Shown one piece after another: positions 46,173-55,994 of a DNA stretch of 64,000 nucleotides (position 1 is its first letter; the number at the start of each line of letters is the position of its first letter). Position numbers and translations under genes: made by a program. The stretch is from an uncultured Opitutaceae bacterium (GTDB lineage: Bacteria; Verrucomicrobiota; Verrucomicrobiia; Opitutales; Opitutaceae): contig OX638348.1 in the NCBI GenBank assembly GCA_951813085.1, positions 3,357,627 to 3,421,626 of the forward strand. The letters run 5' to 3'. A model generated the notes under the pieces. It was given only the letters and a program-made list of their open reading frames with translations. It did no database searches and had not been told where the DNA came from.

Positions 46173-46178
46173 ATCGCT

Positions 46179-46823
46179 ATGACGCAAGCAGACGTCTTGA
46201 CAGGGAAACTATTCACATTCGAAGGCTCTGAAGGCAGCGGCAAGTCGACTCAGATCGAATTGCTCGCCGACGAGCTCGAAGGCATGGGGCACGAAGTGGT
46301 GGTAACGCGCGAGCCCGGAGGCACGGAGATCGGCGAAGAGATCCGACACTTGCTCATACACAATAGCGCAGGAAGCAACATGGCGCCCGAAGCGGAACTG
46401 CTGCTATTTGCTGCCGCTAGAGCGCAGCTCGTGCGCCAGGTTGTAATCCCGGGCTTGGAAGATGGAAAGATCATCCTTTGCGATCGTTTTCTCGACTCCA
46501 CCACAGTCTACCAAGGGGCCGCTCGCAGCATCTCTTCGGATCCCGTCAGCTACATCAATCAATTCGCCGTAGCGGGCATCACACCCGATCTGACATTCAT
46601 ACTCGACGTTCCTGCCGAGGAATCCATTGCCCGCGTCAAGCGCCGGGTCACGGATTTGCCCGATCGGATGGAGCAAGAAAACGTGGATTTCTACAAGAAG
46701 GTCCGAGAGGGCTATCTACTGTTGGCGAGATCATTGCCTGAAAGATTCCACGTCGTCGACGGCACGCGCGAGCTCAAGGATAACCAAGAAGATATCCTCA
46801 AGACAGTGCTTGAGCACATCTAG
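46179..46823 (+). CDS. tmk: Thymidylate kinase
   Basis: Phosphorylates dTMP to dTDP. The protein has 214 residues with P-loop FEGSEGSGKSTQI (about 13-25), the DR(E/Y) motif REPGGTEIGEEIRHLLI for dTMP binding, the second DR in CDRFLDSTTVYQGAA, and the lid segment RVKRRVTDLPDRME. All elements of bacterial dTMP kinases are present. Lies between a PfkB kinase and holB; tmk-holB pairing is common in bacteria. Confidence 0.96.
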   Translation: MTQADVLTGKLFTFEGSEGSGKSTQIELLADELEGMGHEVVVTREPGGTEIGEEIRHLLIHNSAGSNMAPEAELLLFAAARAQLVRQVVIPGLEDGKIILCDRFLDSTTVYQGAARSISSDPVSYINQFAVAGITPDLTFILDVPAEESIARVKRRVTDLPDRMEQENVDFYKKVREGYLLLARSLPERFHVVDGTRELKDNQEDILKTVLEHI

Positions 46824-46867
46824 GACCGATAGGCTTAGGGCAATCTTTCTCAAGCAAAGCACCTAAC

Positions 46868-47797
46868 GTGACCGCCAGTATTGCAGAGCAATCGCCCACC
46901 GATCTGATCGATCGGGCGATTCAAGACAATCGGCTGGCTCACGCTCTCCTGATACACGGCAACAATTTGCGGCAGGTCGAGGCATTCGCGATCACGCTGG
47001 CCAGCAAGCTCATGGATCTCGACCAGGGCGAGGATGGAATCGCTTGGCATCCAGACGTCTTTTCATTGAGGCCATCCAAGAAATCTCGAATCATTTCAGT
47101 CGACGATACCCGCGAGCTCATTCGAAAAATCCAGCACTCCCCCCAACAGGGTGACAGGAAGATCGCGTTCATATACGAGGTGGATCGCTTGAACACCAGC
47201 GCCGCCAATGCGTTTCTAAAAACGCTTGAGGAACCGCCGCTAAATACCACGATCCTCCTTCTAACAACCCGCCCTCACTCTTTGCTGGCAACCATTCGGA
47301 GCCGGTGCCAACTCTTTCGTCTGCCAACCGACGTTCAATCCTTCGAGGACCCGAGAGCGGTCGCGTGGCTGGAAAGCTATACCGCTTGGCTATCCGACCT
47401 TCTCGAGAAACGCCCCGGGGGCAAAGCGAGCGTGCCTCACTATGTAATGGGATTGTACGGGCTCGTTGAACGATTCCGCTGCACGATTAGCGCCATCACG
47501 AGTGAAACATGGAAAAGCCGATCGAAGTCGCTTCCCGAAGATTTAGATGATGATGAACGGATCGCCATGGAATCGCGTATTAGCATCTCTATCCGGAACG
47601 AGTTCCTCGCCGCGATTGAGCAAGCCACCGAATCATTCGCTCGCGATACGCTATCCCAAAATCCGGACGTATCGAGTAAGCTGGTGGATTCCATCGGGGC
47701 GATGGAAAAAGCAACTGGGTTGCTCCGTCTCAATATGAAGCCTGAAGCAACGCTTGAAGCCTACCTGCTGCAAGCGCTTCGAATTTGGGCCTCTTAG
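46868..47797 (+). CDS. holB: DNA polymerase III delta' subunit
   Basis: Clamp-loader stator subunit, 309 residues, GTG start 44 bp after tmk. AAA+ core: HALLIHGNNLRQVEAFAITLA (degenerate P-loop lacking the GKS, as expected for delta'), DDTRELIRKIQHSPQQGDRKIAFIYEVDRLNTSAANAFLKTLEEPP (Walker-B region) and LLATIRSRCQLFRL (SRC motif that completes the neighbouring ATP site). C-terminal helical collar domain. No Zn-finger CxxC cluster is visible, unlike E. coli HolB. Confidence 0.92.
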   Translation: MTASIAEQSPTDLIDRAIQDNRLAHALLIHGNNLRQVEAFAITLASKLMDLDQGEDGIAWHPDVFSLRPSKKSRIISVDDTRELIRKIQHSPQQGDRKIAFIYEVDRLNTSAANAFLKTLEEPPLNTTILLLTTRPHSLLATIRSRCQLFRLPTDVQSFEDPRAVAWLESYTAWLSDLLEKRPGGKASVPHYVMGLYGLVERFRCTISAITSETWKSRSKSLPEDLDDDERIAMESRISISIRNEFLAAIEQATESFARDTLSQNPDVSSKLVDSIGAMEKATGLLRLNMKPEATLEAYLLQALRIWAS

Positions 47798-47823
47798 TTC
47801 GAAAGTCTGTTCGGCGCGAACGC

Positions 47824-48876
47824 TCAACCAATCGGAAACGTGAGCGTAACGGTCGTTCCTAGTCCCTTTTCCGACAGGATATCCATGTGCCCGTTCTCAG
47901 CCTCCAAAAGCCGCTTGCAGGCCGTCAATCCCAATACTGAACCGGATGCGCTCGAGGTATCTAGCAATTGCTGTACACGGTCAGGCTCCATGCCTGCCCC
48001 GTTCTCGGTGATCGATATCAGAATATGGACTGAAGTCTTCCAGGCTTCCACTTTAACGGACCCGCCATAGATGCAGAATTTTATCCCGTTGAATATCGCT
48101 GTTTTCAATACCAGGTTGAAGATGTCATCATCGAATTTAACGTACAGATCTTCGGCTATGTTCGAGTTCAGCTCAACGCCCTTGGCATTGGCCTCACTAG
48201 AAAAAAGGTCGAAAGCCTTCTCCACCTCGTCATTGAGCGATAACGGGCGTAGCGGGCTATGAGACAAGCCGGGAGATTGATCTCCATCCATCCCATTGGC
48301 TCGCCTTTCATCGAGAACCACGCTTTCTACGGAACCCGCGCTTTGGGTCAGAATCTCATTGCGAACCTCAGACTCTAACAAAGCAATGACTTGCTTCGCG
48401 AGGTCCTTCAAGATCGTCACCCGACTCTCGTCAAACGAACGGGAGATCGTATCCATAATGCAAATAGTGCCGATAGCGTCGCCTGACGAAGTAATGAGCT
48501 TCATACCCGCGTAGAACCGAACATGCATGCGATCGGTGACCATCGCATTGTCTACGAAACGTACATCCTCCGTCGCATTCTGGACCACCATTATCTCAGA
48601 GTGCTCAAGCGCTCATCCACAAAATGAATTCTTCTTGGGTACTTCCAAAACGCCATCATCAGTGAGGACCCTCAAGAATGAGCTCCCTTTCGGCGCCAAG
48701 CTCATGAAAGCGTAGGGAATCAAGAATACGCTTTTGGCCAAACTCCGATAGCGGGCATAGCTCCCGTTCGAATCCCGTTCCATAAGGGCCAGCGCGCGAC
48801 GTGAAAATTCATCATCGGTGAGTCCGGAGTTTCGCCTATCGCTTGAGACTACTTCAGGTCCAGTTCTCGGTTTCAC
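47824..48876 (-). pseudogene. GAF-domain sensor kinase-like protein interrupted by an in-frame TGA
   Basis: The frame 48876 to 47824 (351 codons) is open except for TGA at 48613-48615. Upstream part: SVFLIPYAFMSLAPKGSSFLRVLTDDGVLEVPKKNSFCG; after the stop: ALEHSEIMVVQNATEDVRF ... GDAIGTICIMDTISRSFDE. Together they form a GAF domain, and the stop falls exactly on the Trp of the usual SFCGW motif (TGG to TGA). A HATPase-like C-terminus follows (FNGIKFCIYGG, TENGAGMEPD, GSVLGLTACKRLLEAENGHM). The DHp segment lacks the usual H-E/D-L-R/K-TPL phospho-acceptor, so even the intact protein may not be a normal kinase. No response regulator nearby. Confidence 0.75.
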
Positions 48877-49066
48877 GTTTGATCAGGGATAAGTCAGGGC
48901 TTGAACAGATGCATTTAGCGAAATACGAAAACACGCCCGTCGTTCTATGATGCATTGGGGAGTGGGATCCCTGAGTTGTCAATGGATGAACCACTCATTA
49001 TTATTCGTATTATTGCTAATACTTACACAGTTGTCCCTTGCCTATTTGCGGAATACTCGGGCCTCG

Positions 49067-49939
49067 TTAGTCCCCTTCGGCGTTTTCCGCGAAAGAAGCG
49101 TTTCGATCGGGCAACTCAGTTCCGCAGCTACGGCAATACCGAGCATCGTTTCCATGACCGTCTTTTCCGCAAGAGCCGCAGCTTAACTCCCTCTCAACGA
49201 CCCGAGAAACTCGGGTCATCTCCGCCGTCACAATACCGGTGGGTACAGCGATTATTCCATAACCCGTAACCATGATTATCGACGCGAACAATTGGCCAAG
49301 CGTTGTCTGAGGAGAAATGTCCCCATAGCCCACGGTAGTGAGCGTGACGATCGCCCAGTAAACGCTCTTGGGAATGCTCGTGTATCCATTCTCTGGACCT
49401 TCGATAAGGTACATCATCGATCCTAGTATGCATACGAGCGTAACGACAGCGAAAACGAATATGGCGATCTTGCGGGCGGAGGCCCGAACCGCTTGAGCAA
49501 GCTGATTGGCTTCACCCACGAATTGCATCATCTTCAGCACGCGGAAAATCCTCAGTACGCGAAGCACTCGCAAGCTCATCAAATAGTGCGCTCCCGGAAT
49601 GAAGAGATCCAGGTAGGTGGGTAGGATCGAGAGCAAGTCAACCACTCCGAAAAAACTACGGGCGTAGCGGAAGGCGCTTCGCGCCAAATAGAGGCGTACC
49701 ATATACTCTAGCGTGAACAATACCGTTAGAATCCACTCGAACCAATTGAATAGCGTCCCGTAGCGCAGCCTCAATGGCTCCACGCTATCGAGCATCACGA
49801 CCATAATGCTCATTAGGATCGCTACAATGAGCAAAACGTCGAAGAGCTTCTCAGCAGGTCGATTGGAAAGGAATATGATGCGCCGACACTTTTCGCGAAA
49901 ACCCGACCATTCCCAATCAGAATCCTTCAAATCCGACAT
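49067..49939 (-). CDS. Voltage-gated-type potassium channel with C-terminal zinc ribbon
   Basis: A roughly 290-residue six-helix Kv-like channel subunit. S1 near 35-55 ([19 protein letters not shown]), S4-like helix [15 protein letters not shown] with Arg every third residue, S5, and the pore helix/selectivity filter [14 protein letters not shown] followed by S6 ([25 protein letters not shown]). After S6 a cytoplasmic tail contains [20 protein letters not shown], a CxxC...CxxC zinc ribbon, as seen in some bacterial channels. I prefer ATG 49939 to the GTG three codons earlier. Stands alone; divergent from the Pcm-like gene with 122 bp between. Confidence 0.9.
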   Translation of the reverse strand: MSDLKDSDWEWSGFREKCRRIIFLSNRPAEKLFDVLLIVAILMSIMVVMLDSVEPLRLRYGTLFNWFEWILTVLFTLEYMVRLYLARSAFRYARSFFGVVDLLSILPTYLDLFIPGAHYLMSLRVLRVLRIFRVLKMMQFVGEANQLAQAVRASARKIAIFVFAVVTLVCILGSMMYLIEGPENGYTSIPKSVYWAIVTLTTVGYGDISPQTTLGQLFASIIMVTGYGIIAVPTGIVTAEMTRVSRVVERELSCGSCGKDGHGNDARYCRSCGTELPDRNASFAENAEGD

Positions 49940-50061
49940 TAGGGACACTTTATGGATGAGAATCCATTATCCACAAATACAAAATTCGCCGCACGCCGTA
50001 ACCGGATCACCCCGAAAGATAAGTCTGTTGCCTAACGCCAAATCGCATTCAAGATCGTCCC

Positions 50062-50997
50062 GTGTCGCCAAACCACCCGTCGCAAATCGATAGCCTGATT
50101 CAAGACAGGCAAAGAAAATTGATTGATTCCGCTGAACGCTTTCTCCACGGCGAACGTATGCCTGCATCCATACAGGATGCACTCCTTCTTACTCCTAGGC
50201 ACTGCTTCATTCCGCGATTCCAGGATGGGTCGCCTGGCCTTTGGTCCGATGTCGATGATGCCATACTGGAAAAGCATATCGACGCGTTGTATGCAGATCG
50301 ACCCTACTCGATTCTAACCAGCGAAAAGGGACGCGCTATCTCGACGATCTCCCAACCTTCGCTCGTTCTCGTCATGCTCCACTTACTCGAGCTCTCGCCA
50401 GGCCAACGTGTATTCGAGCTAGGAGGCGGAAGCGGCTGGAATGCGGCGCTCATCGGAAGGCTCGTTGGACCGAACGGTTCTGTTCTAAGCCTTGAAATTC
50501 AATCCGCGCTCATCCCGAACGCGCAGCTGGCTCTGGAGAATCTAGGCATATCCAATGTGTCACTGGAAAATGGCGACGGATCGGATATCGAATTGAATCA
50601 ACCGCCCTTCGACCGAGGGGTGTTTACTGCATCCGCTTGGGATCTGCCTCACTGCTTCTTCGATAAGATCAAGGAAGGCGGCTTGCTCCTCTTCGTCTTC
50701 AGAATTGAGGAAGGTCAGGATGCGCTTGCCCTTCTTCGAAAGATGGGCGACATATTCGCAAGCGAATACCACTTCTCTTGCTGCTTTGTCCCGACGACCG
50801 GCAAATATGGGCAACGTCGGTGCGACGCCAACGATGCATCGGAACGAGAATTCAAACGCTGGCTCGAAGAGGTAGGCTGCAGCTTCGAGGACCTCGATCT
50901 CGAGATTCGAAGCGGCCCTGCCCTGAATGCCACTTCCCCAAATACGTTTCAACGCACGCGCAATCAATCCACATTCACGTGGAGACAAGCGCGCTAG
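50062..50997 (+). CDS. Protein-L-isoaspartate O-methyltransferase-like protein
   Basis: A 311-residue SAM-dependent methyltransferase of the Pcm superfamily, GTG start. Seen: N-terminal helix ALLLTPRHCFIP (the PR-x-x-F-[IV]-P motif), YADRPYSI...RAISTISQPSLVLVMLHLLEL (SISQP-type motif), SAM motif I VFELGGGSGWNAALIGRLV, and VLSLEIQ. The extra C-terminal 80-90 residues are not in classical Pcm, and the glycine-rich loop is ELGGGSG instead of EIGTGSG. Role in repair of damaged proteins is inferred from the family; another substrate is possible. Confidence 0.82.
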   Translation: MSPNHPSQIDSLIQDRQRKLIDSAERFLHGERMPASIQDALLLTPRHCFIPRFQDGSPGLWSDVDDAILEKHIDALYADRPYSILTSEKGRAISTISQPSLVLVMLHLLELSPGQRVFELGGGSGWNAALIGRLVGPNGSVLSLEIQSALIPNAQLALENLGISNVSLENGDGSDIELNQPPFDRGVFTASAWDLPHCFFDKIKEGGLLLFVFRIEEGQDALALLRKMGDIFASEYHFSCCFVPTTGKYGQRRCDANDASEREFKRWLEEVGCSFEDLDLEIRSGPALNATSPNTFQRTRNQSTFTWRQAR

Positions 50998-51106
50998 CGC
51001 TAGTTTGAGAATCCGCGCTATCTTCATCCAGAACCGAACGTGCGCAGCGAATTTTCTGTAACTACCCATACTCCCATCGTGTAATGCCAGTCAATGATCC
51101 TCAACA

Positions 51107-52033
51107 ATGGCTGAATCCCCAGTAATCGAAACATCGGGCTTGCGAAAGCGTTTTGGCAGCCAAACCGTACTCGATGGCATCGACTTGGCTCTTCCAAGAG
51201 GATCCATTGGATTGCTAGGACCAAACGGAGCGGGCAAATCCACTTTCATCAAGTGCCTGTTGCAGTTGTTGGACAAGGACGAAGGAGCGGTATCGCTCTT
51301 GGGAAAGGATATTGACCGGTTCGGTCGCGAGACGCGAATGAGAATCGGTTACGCGCCCGAACAAGATTGCCATATCCCAGGGATGCTCGGGTGCGAATAC
51401 GTCACTTACTGCGGCGAGCTATCGGGCATGCCGTTCGAGGCGGCGCGGCAAAGAGCTCACGAAATGCTCGACTTCGTTGGAATGGGTCAGGAACGTTATC
51501 GAAAAGTGGATACGTACTCCACTGGCATGAAGCAACGCGTGAAGATCGCCCAAGCGCTAGTGCACGACCCGGACCTGGTATTTCTCGATGAACCCACCAA
51601 CGGCTTGGACCCAAGTGGACAGGCCATGATCCTTGAGCTCATTGAACGCATTTGGAAAGATTCCGGAATTAGCATCGTGCTGTCTTCCCATTTGCTTCAC
51701 GATGTGGATCGGATTTGCGAGCGAATCGTCATTATCGCCAATGGCCAGGTTGTCGCCCATGATACCCTCGCAGCGCTCAAGCAAAAACGAAAAGCGGAAG
51801 CCGAGGTTGTCATGCAAAAAGGCAGGGACGACTTCATAAAAGCGCTTGGCGATCAAAATTGGACCTTCCGCATCCTCAACAATGGGAACATTAAGGTGGA
51901 GCATGGGGAAGCTTCCCTCAATCCGCTGATCGCATTCATGAATGAACGCAGCTTTTCGCCTCTCGAAATCAAGGAAAGCCCCGACGCCTTGAACGAGCTT
52001 TACCTGCAAGCTCTCAAAAGAGGTCGTTCATAG
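51107..52033 (+). CDS. ABC transporter ATP-binding protein (ABC-2 exporter type)
   Basis: A 308-residue ATPase. Walker A GPNGAGKST (about 40-48), Q-loop YAPEQ, signature YSTGMKQRVKIAQAL (variant of LSGGQ), Walker B LVFLDEPTNGLDPSG and H-loop SSHLLHDVD. A C-terminal domain of about 90 residues follows. First of four genes joined by start/stop contacts (stop overlaps the GTG of the permease). Export substrate unknown; this ATPase class is common in polymer, lipid or bacteriocin export and in gliding systems. Confidence 0.92.
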   Translation: MAESPVIETSGLRKRFGSQTVLDGIDLALPRGSIGLLGPNGAGKSTFIKCLLQLLDKDEGAVSLLGKDIDRFGRETRMRIGYAPEQDCHIPGMLGCEYVTYCGELSGMPFEAARQRAHEMLDFVGMGQERYRKVDTYSTGMKQRVKIAQALVHDPDLVFLDEPTNGLDPSGQAMILELIERIWKDSGISIVLSSHLLHDVDRICERIVIIANGQVVAHDTLAALKQKRKAEAEVVMQKGRDDFIKALGDQNWTFRILNNGNIKVEHGEASLNPLIAFMNERSFSPLEIKESPDALNELYLQALKRGRS

Positions 52034-53037
52034 TGAGCGATTGGAAACCTCAATACCGTCGCTGGAAAGGGCAATCCGTTAGCCTGTGGAAACGGAGGTT
52101 CTCCATCGCGCGATACGGTCTCCGGCTTTGCCTGGCGGGAAAAGCTATCCGTGCCTTCCTGTTTCTAAGTTTTTCGCAGCTCGTATTTCTCTGCGCTGTA
52201 TTCATTATTTTTGGTCAGCTCGTCACTCCGGGGAGCGTGTTGGTGGAATGGATTCAATCCAAAAGCGGCGAACGAACGGGAACGATCATCAATGGGCTTT
52301 CCTCTTGGGCGCTCTTGTATCCAGAAATTTTCGTAGATGGGATATATCGAATCGGATTCTTTTTCATCAAATACGCTTCAATGCCACTCACGCTCGTGAT
52401 CGTAGCTCTCTTCGTCCACAAGCTAATCGCGCAAGACCTCGCAAGCCAAGCAATCGTTATATACAATTCCAAAGCGCTCACGCGCTGGGACTACTTGACC
52501 GGCAAGTTCATCGTCGTGGCAACAATACTCTCATTGATTTGGATACTCCCGATCATCGCCTCCTGGATCATTGGCAATGCCTTGTCTCCCGACTGGGCAT
52601 TCTTCTACCACTCTCTCCCATCGCTTATGCGCGGATTGCTCGTGGGGGCAATCGCGGTCTCGTCGCTGAGCCTCATAGCGCTCGCCGTTTCCTCACTGGC
52701 TCAAAAAACCGGTACGGCCATCGCTTACTGGATTCTAGGATGGGTAATTCTCAGCTCCCTCGCGAGCCTATCGCAGTTTATCAATCCAGCGTTTGACTAT
52801 ATCAATCCCTTCGCAGCGATCGATACGCTATCGTCAGCCATTTTCCGCATGGATTCATTCATCTCCGAAGCCCAAAGCACGATTCCCTTCATCGATCAGG
52901 CGATCGCTAGGATATCCGACTTGGATCTAGACAAGATTCCTGCGACAGATGGATCGATCATCGTTCCATCACTTTTTCTGGCGACTCTGTCAGCCATTAG
53001 CATTTTGATAATAAACAGGAGGACTGCCACGTCATGA
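52033..53037 (+). CDS. ABC-2 type permease
   Basis: A 334-residue membrane protein with GTG start that overlaps the ATPase stop. Six or more predicted helices (about 43-65, 85-105, 111-132, 165-185, 200-222, 235-255, 310-328), with large soluble loops between the first two (SGERTGTIINGLSSWALL) and before the last. The AQDLASQAIVIYNSKALTRWDYLTGKFIV coupling segment is usual for the ABC2 membrane family. Its last codons overlap the next ATPase gene by four bases (ATGA), so the genes are translationally coupled. Confidence 0.85.
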   Translation: MSDWKPQYRRWKGQSVSLWKRRFSIARYGLRLCLAGKAIRAFLFLSFSQLVFLCAVFIIFGQLVTPGSVLVEWIQSKSGERTGTIINGLSSWALLYPEIFVDGIYRIGFFFIKYASMPLTLVIVALFVHKLIAQDLASQAIVIYNSKALTRWDYLTGKFIVVATILSLIWILPIIASWIIGNALSPDWAFFYHSLPSLMRGLLVGAIAVSSLSLIALAVSSLAQKTGTAIAYWILGWVILSSLASLSQFINPAFDYINPFAAIDTLSSAIFRMDSFISEAQSTIPFIDQAIARISDLDLDKIPATDGSIIVPSLFLATLSAISILIINRRTATS

Positions 53038-53954
53038 ATGCGATAATCGAAGCGAAGGAACTTAGCTGCTTCTACGGAATCGTCCTAGGGCTCAACAATG
53101 TCACGTTCGATATCGAAGCGGGTATAACGGGCTTGGTCGGCCCCAACGGGGCCGGAAAAAGCACTTTGATCAAAGCCATCACTGGCCAGCTCGCCCCTTC
53201 GTCCGGAACCATTTCTGTCCTTGGAGCCAATCCAATCAACAATCCTTCATTGCTAGCGAAAATTGGCTATTGCCCGGAACGTGAGCAAATCCGCAAGGAA
53301 CTTAAGCCCATCGATTGGCTTAGGGGGCTGGCATCTCTTTCAGGGATCCCATGGAATGAAACCCGTGAAGTCGCGGAGAAAGCGCTGCAGCGGGCTCGAC
53401 TGGAGTCGACTCACTGGGGCAAGCGCATGGGGACGTATTCCAAGGGCATGAAGCAACGGGTAAAGCTCGCCCAGTCGATAATGCATGACCCGGATCTAAT
53501 CATACTCGACGAACCGATGAACGGGCTCGATCCCAACGGGCGCGCCGAAATCGGAGAGATACTGAAAGAACTCAATGAACAAGGAAAGAGCATTTTAGTA
53601 TCCAGCCATATACTACACGAATTGGAATTCTTGTGCAGTCGATTCTTGATTCTGAATTGGGGACGAGCGCTCGCTTCCGGTTCGCAGATCGACATACGAG
53701 AAACCGTTACGGAATGGCCTGATGAGATTGCGATACGCTGTAACGAGCCAGTCAAGCTCGCCCGACATCTGCAAAATCAAGATCTCATCCGTGGATTCCT
53801 AGCCGATGACGAGTCCCTCAAGCTATGGGTATCCGATCCGGAATCATTCTTCGCGAATTGGCCACGCCTCGTGTCGGGCAGCGGAGTCGAGATATTCGAG
53901 ATCCGCAACCAGAATCAGGCCTTGACTAGCACTTTCGAAAGGATGACGCAGTGA
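53034..53954 (+). CDS. ABC transporter ATP-binding protein (ABC-2 exporter type)
   Basis: A 306-residue ATPase. Walker A GPNGAGKST, Q-loop YCPEREQ, signature YSKGMKQRVKLAQSI, Walker B LIILDEPMNGLDPNG, H-loop SSHILHELE. Related to, but clearly different from, the ATPase at 51.1 kb, so the cluster arose by an old duplication of an ATPase-permease pair or by recruitment. Overlaps the preceding permease by four bases and the following permease by four bases (GTGA). Confidence 0.92.
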   Translation: MNAIIEAKELSCFYGIVLGLNNVTFDIEAGITGLVGPNGAGKSTLIKAITGQLAPSSGTISVLGANPINNPSLLAKIGYCPEREQIRKELKPIDWLRGLASLSGIPWNETREVAEKALQRARLESTHWGKRMGTYSKGMKQRVKLAQSIMHDPDLIILDEPMNGLDPNGRAEIGEILKELNEQGKSILVSSHILHELEFLCSRFLILNWGRALASGSQIDIRETVTEWPDEIAIRCNEPVKLARHLQNQDLIRGFLADDESLKLWVSDPESFFANWPRLVSGSGVEIFEIRNQNQALTSTFERMTQ

Positions 53955-54709
53955 ATCCAAGAAGTAACAACCCCAAAGCGACAGCCGCTATTCGTGGACT
54001 GCTGCATATGCAGATCCGAGAAATGATGTCGGTATCCACAGCGGTCCGATACGCAATCGTATTCATCGCGATATCCGGCTTGCTTGCATTCATCAACGCG
54101 CAATCAAACAGGAACGTCTTCTGGGATATCTCCAACAATTTATTCGTCTTGGGATTTCTCCCCTACTTTTGCATCGTAAAGGGGGCCGAATCGCTCCGCT
54201 CCGAGCTGAGAGAGGGTACAATCGAATTTCTGTGGACTCGACCCGCCCGAAAAGCATCCCTGTTTTTTGGGTTCTACTTGAGTTCGCTTGCCAGCACACT
54301 GGCCACCACTTTCATCTGCGTACTCGCGATCCTGTCAACAGGCCTCTGGCTAGGTGAAATTTCCTCGTTTTCCCAAATAGCGGTCTACGTTGGCGCCTGC
54401 GCAGCGACAACGCTGTCATTCTCCGCGATATCTATCGCTATAGGATCGATCACTTCGAAGTTCATCGTCTTTGGCATTATCTACCATACATTGATCGAGA
54501 AATTGGTTGGCCAGCTGCCCACTAGCGTTCGCCATCTATCTGTCATAGGCAACTTGAGGCCTTATTTAGATTCGATCACCAGTGGAGTATCCGATTCCGC
54601 AATCACGATACAGCCTCTATTCAATATCGGGCTCGTCTCAATCGTGAGCCTGCTACTTGGGGCGACGCTATTTACTTGGAAATCGTATCCATTTGGCTCG
54701 GGCAAGTGA
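53951..54709 (+). CDS. ABC-2 type permease
   Basis: A 252-residue membrane protein, GTG start overlapping the ATPase stop. Six predicted helices (about 35-52, 60-75, 102-125, 140-160, 170-190, 225-245). GAESLRSELREGTIEFLWTRPARKASLFFGFYL is the typical cytoplasmic segment between helices 2 and 3 of ABC2_membrane_2-type permeases. Last gene of the four-gene unit; with the first permease it would make a heteromeric channel energised by two ATPases. Ends 15 bp before the convergent aminotransferase gene. Confidence 0.85.
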   Translation: MNPRSNNPKATAAIRGLLHMQIREMMSVSTAVRYAIVFIAISGLLAFINAQSNRNVFWDISNNLFVLGFLPYFCIVKGAESLRSELREGTIEFLWTRPARKASLFFGFYLSSLASTLATTFICVLAILSTGLWLGEISSFSQIAVYVGACAATTLSFSAISIAIGSITSKFIVFGIIYHTLIEKLVGQLPTSVRHLSVIGNLRPYLDSITSGVSDSAITIQPLFNIGLVSIVSLLLGATLFTWKSYPFGSGK

Positions 54710-54723
54710 ACGGCAGCGAACGC

Positions 54724-55830
54724 TTACCGCAGCAAGTCTTTCAGTGCCTCGACCAGCCGATCCACCGAAGCTTCTTGAGCATTTTCGGCCATTAGGCCAA
54801 TGCGCCAAATTTCCCCTGCGAGAGGACCTAGCCCTGCTCCGACCTCGATTTGGTGTTCCGTCAGCAGAAGGGAACGGATTCTAGCATCCTCAACTCCCTC
54901 CGGCAGCACGAGAGTAGTCAGAGGATTCAAGCGCTCGCCTTCCGAAACAAGAGATGAGAAACCAAAGGCATCCATTTCTGAACGCAAGTAGGCTGCGGCT
55001 CGCTCGTGCCGTTCCCAGCGGCTTTCCAGCCCTTCCTCGAGGATCTCCTTTAGACCGGCATCAAGCGCGAATACCATGCTTATGGGAGCGGTATGATGGT
55101 AGCTGCGACCTCCGTCTCCGTCAACGTACGCAAGAATCGCATCCAAGTCGAAATAGAAGCTTGGCGTAGGTTGCGAACGGCTCTTGTAGGCATCCAACGC
55201 GTGCTCCGACACGGTAACCGGAGCGAGCCCAGGAGGGACACCCAAACATTTTTGGGTACCCGAAAATACAATATCTGCCCCCCATGCATCCACTTCGACC
55301 GGCATTCCCGCCAAGGAGGTGACACAGTCTACCATCAAGAGAGCGCCTGCTTGCTCGCAAGCCTCGCCGACGCCTTCCATTGGTTGATAGACCCCCGTGG
55401 AAGTTTCACCGCTAATCAAGGCGGCGATTTTCGGCGATTCCCGCTTCACCGTGTCGCAAAAGATATCTCGATCGATGGCCCGGCCCCATTCTTGCTCAAC
55501 GCGGATCACTTGCGCCCCTAGCTTTTCAGAAAGAGCCGCGATCCGTCCCCCAAAGACTCCATTGACGCCAACGACGATTTTATCTCCCGACTCGATGAAA
55601 TTCGTTAAAAGGAACTCCATTCCTGCGCTGCCCGTAGCGGAGATGGGAAACGTCACTGTATTTCGCGTCTTGAATACATCGCGGAGCTGGGACTTCGCGG
55701 ATTCCATAACATCGAGGAATCCTGGATCGAGATGACCTAGCAAAGGCTGAGAAAGAGCGGAGCATACGTTGTCCGATACATTGCAAGGCCCAGGGCCCAG
55801 AAGGAGCGTTTCAGAAGTGACAGTTTTCAC
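54724..55830 (-). CDS. PLP-dependent aminotransferase, alanine-glyoxylate/serine-pyruvate type
   Basis: A 368-residue class V aminotransferase, starting at GTG 55830 (VKTVTSETLLLGPGPCNVSDNV); a TTG at 55905 is less likely. Seen: LLGPGPCNVSDNV start, GSAGMEFLLTNFIESGDKI, MVDCVTSLAGMPVEVDAWGADIVFSGTQKCLGVPPGLAPV with the PLP-binding Lys in SGTQKCLG, and EVGAGLGPLAGEIWRIGLM. This is the AGXT/Spt group that converts glyoxylate to glycine, or acts on serine/phosphonates. Its start is uncertain by about 25 codons. Next to tRNA-Leu on the same strand. Confidence 0.88.
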   Translation of the reverse strand: MKTVTSETLLLGPGPCNVSDNVCSALSQPLLGHLDPGFLDVMESAKSQLRDVFKTRNTVTFPISATGSAGMEFLLTNFIESGDKIVVGVNGVFGGRIAALSEKLGAQVIRVEQEWGRAIDRDIFCDTVKRESPKIAALISGETSTGVYQPMEGVGEACEQAGALLMVDCVTSLAGMPVEVDAWGADIVFSGTQKCLGVPPGLAPVTVSEHALDAYKSRSQPTPSFYFDLDAILAYVDGDGGRSYHHTAPISMVFALDAGLKEILEEGLESRWERHERAAAYLRSEMDAFGFSSLVSEGERLNPLTTLVLPEGVEDARIRSLLLTEHQIEVGAGLGPLAGEIWRIGLMAENAQEASVDRLVEALKDLLR

Positions 55831-55994
55831 GGTTCGAGTTTGGGAAGATCTAATGAAGGGTGATAATTGCTCAACCAAGCTGCGCTGTACGGCAGCGATA
55901 GACAAAATAAAAAACCGTGGTTGAGAGAATTACTGAGAATCGCCCATTCATCAAACGGCGTTCCGTTCTCGCCAATGCGATTTATATATTGAGG

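Noticed and set aside
48947..49186. Small hydrophobic plus-strand frame near the potassium channel end
   Set aside because: Overlaps the 3' end of the channel gene, has no ribosome site and no conserved feature; the hydrophobic stretch is an incidental translation.
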